Positions 5,227 through 5,346 of a DNA stretch of 5,346 bases are shown here, in pieces. The stretch's first letter is position 1; every line of letters starts with the position of its first letter. This DNA is from an uncultured Acetatifactor sp. (GTDB taxonomy: Bacteria; Bacillota; Clostridia; Lachnospirales; Lachnospiraceae), in the NCBI GenBank assembly GCA_948496895.1, contig CAOOJO010000224.1:1-5346 (forward strand), read 5' to 3'. Under the pieces are notes generated by a model. The model saw only the letters and a program-made list of their open reading frames with translations. It did not search any database and was not told the origin of the DNA. The translations under genes and the position numbers were made by a program.

Positions 5227-5346
5227 GTGAAGGAAATCACGAAGCACGAAAGTACCTTGCCGGGCGATTTCAAGCTTCAGGCGGAAGAAGCCCAAAGTGC
5301 GGACATTCTTTCGGATTGCGGTGGATTATTGATTGTGGCCCGTGAA
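5227..5346 (+). CDS. Possible start of a further operon gene (3' truncated by window edge)
   Basis: From GTG at 5227, three bases after the receptor's TGA, a frame stays open for all 40 codons to the window end, reading from VKEITKHESTLPGDF to GGLLIVARE. The two other + frames contain stops (TGA at 5228-5230 shifted frames and near 5343). About half of the codons end in G or C, less than in the upstream genes. No Shine-Dalgarno is visible, so the start would depend on coupling to the receptor, or the real start could be further downstream. No signal peptide or membrane segment is visible in these residues and I do not recognise the protein. No terminator follows the receptor, which is compatible with co-transcription. 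It may also be a gene remnant or a chance open frame. Confidence 0.4.
   Translation, partial: MKEITKHESTLPGDFKLQAEEAQSADILSDCGGLLIVARE

Noticed and set aside
5232..5289. Inverted words GAAATC/GATTTC and GCTTC/GAAGC as a terminator after the receptor
   Set aside because: The stems are only 5-6 bp, the first has a long loop, and there is no T run after either.

Overview
The window reads as a chromosomal segment from a GC-rich member of the Clostridia, most likely a Lachnospiraceae-type Firmicute. The grounds are strong G/C preference at third codon positions, good Shine-Dalgarno sites, and a typical Firmicute gene set (YfhO, YitT, BlaI, M56/BlaR1). The taxon is inferred from gene content and style, not from a marker gene.

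Layout, all on the + strand. (1) Positions 2-1141 hold the 3' part of a yfhO-family membrane protein gene whose start lies outside the window. (2) Positions 1185-2057 hold a complete YitT-family membrane protein (DUF161 plus DUF2179), 43 bp downstream and probably co-transcribed with yfhO. (3) Positions 2058-2271 are a compact intergenic region. It holds a strong hairpin terminator ending the first unit, a second weak hairpin with a T6 run, a near-consensus extended -10 promoter, and two matching BlaI-type operator sites 32 bp apart that flank the promoter. (4) Positions 2272-2649 encode a BlaI/MecI-type repressor. (5) Positions 2642-5224, overlapping blaI by 8 bp, encode a BlaR1-like M56 metalloprotease receptor of 860 residues. 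(6) From 5227 to the window edge an open frame may be the start of a further gene in the same operon.

How the genes may work together: blaI-blaR1 forms a self-regulated sensor/repressor pair. In the known BlaR1/MecR1 systems an extracellular sensor domain activates a cytoplasmic-facing zinc protease, the BlaI repressor is inactivated, and the operon is derepressed. Here the membrane and protease parts are intact, but the extracellular part does not look like the usual penicillin-binding sensor. It carries a DxNxDGxxD acidic loop in an XAC2610-like context, followed by an unrecognised C-terminal domain. An expanded low-complexity loop of about 135 residues lies between TM2 and TM3. No beta-lactamase or PBP gene is present in the window. 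The best candidate for something undescribed is therefore this receptor with a non-canonical sensor and unknown ligand and regulon. The yfhO/yitT pair upstream is a separate transcription unit.
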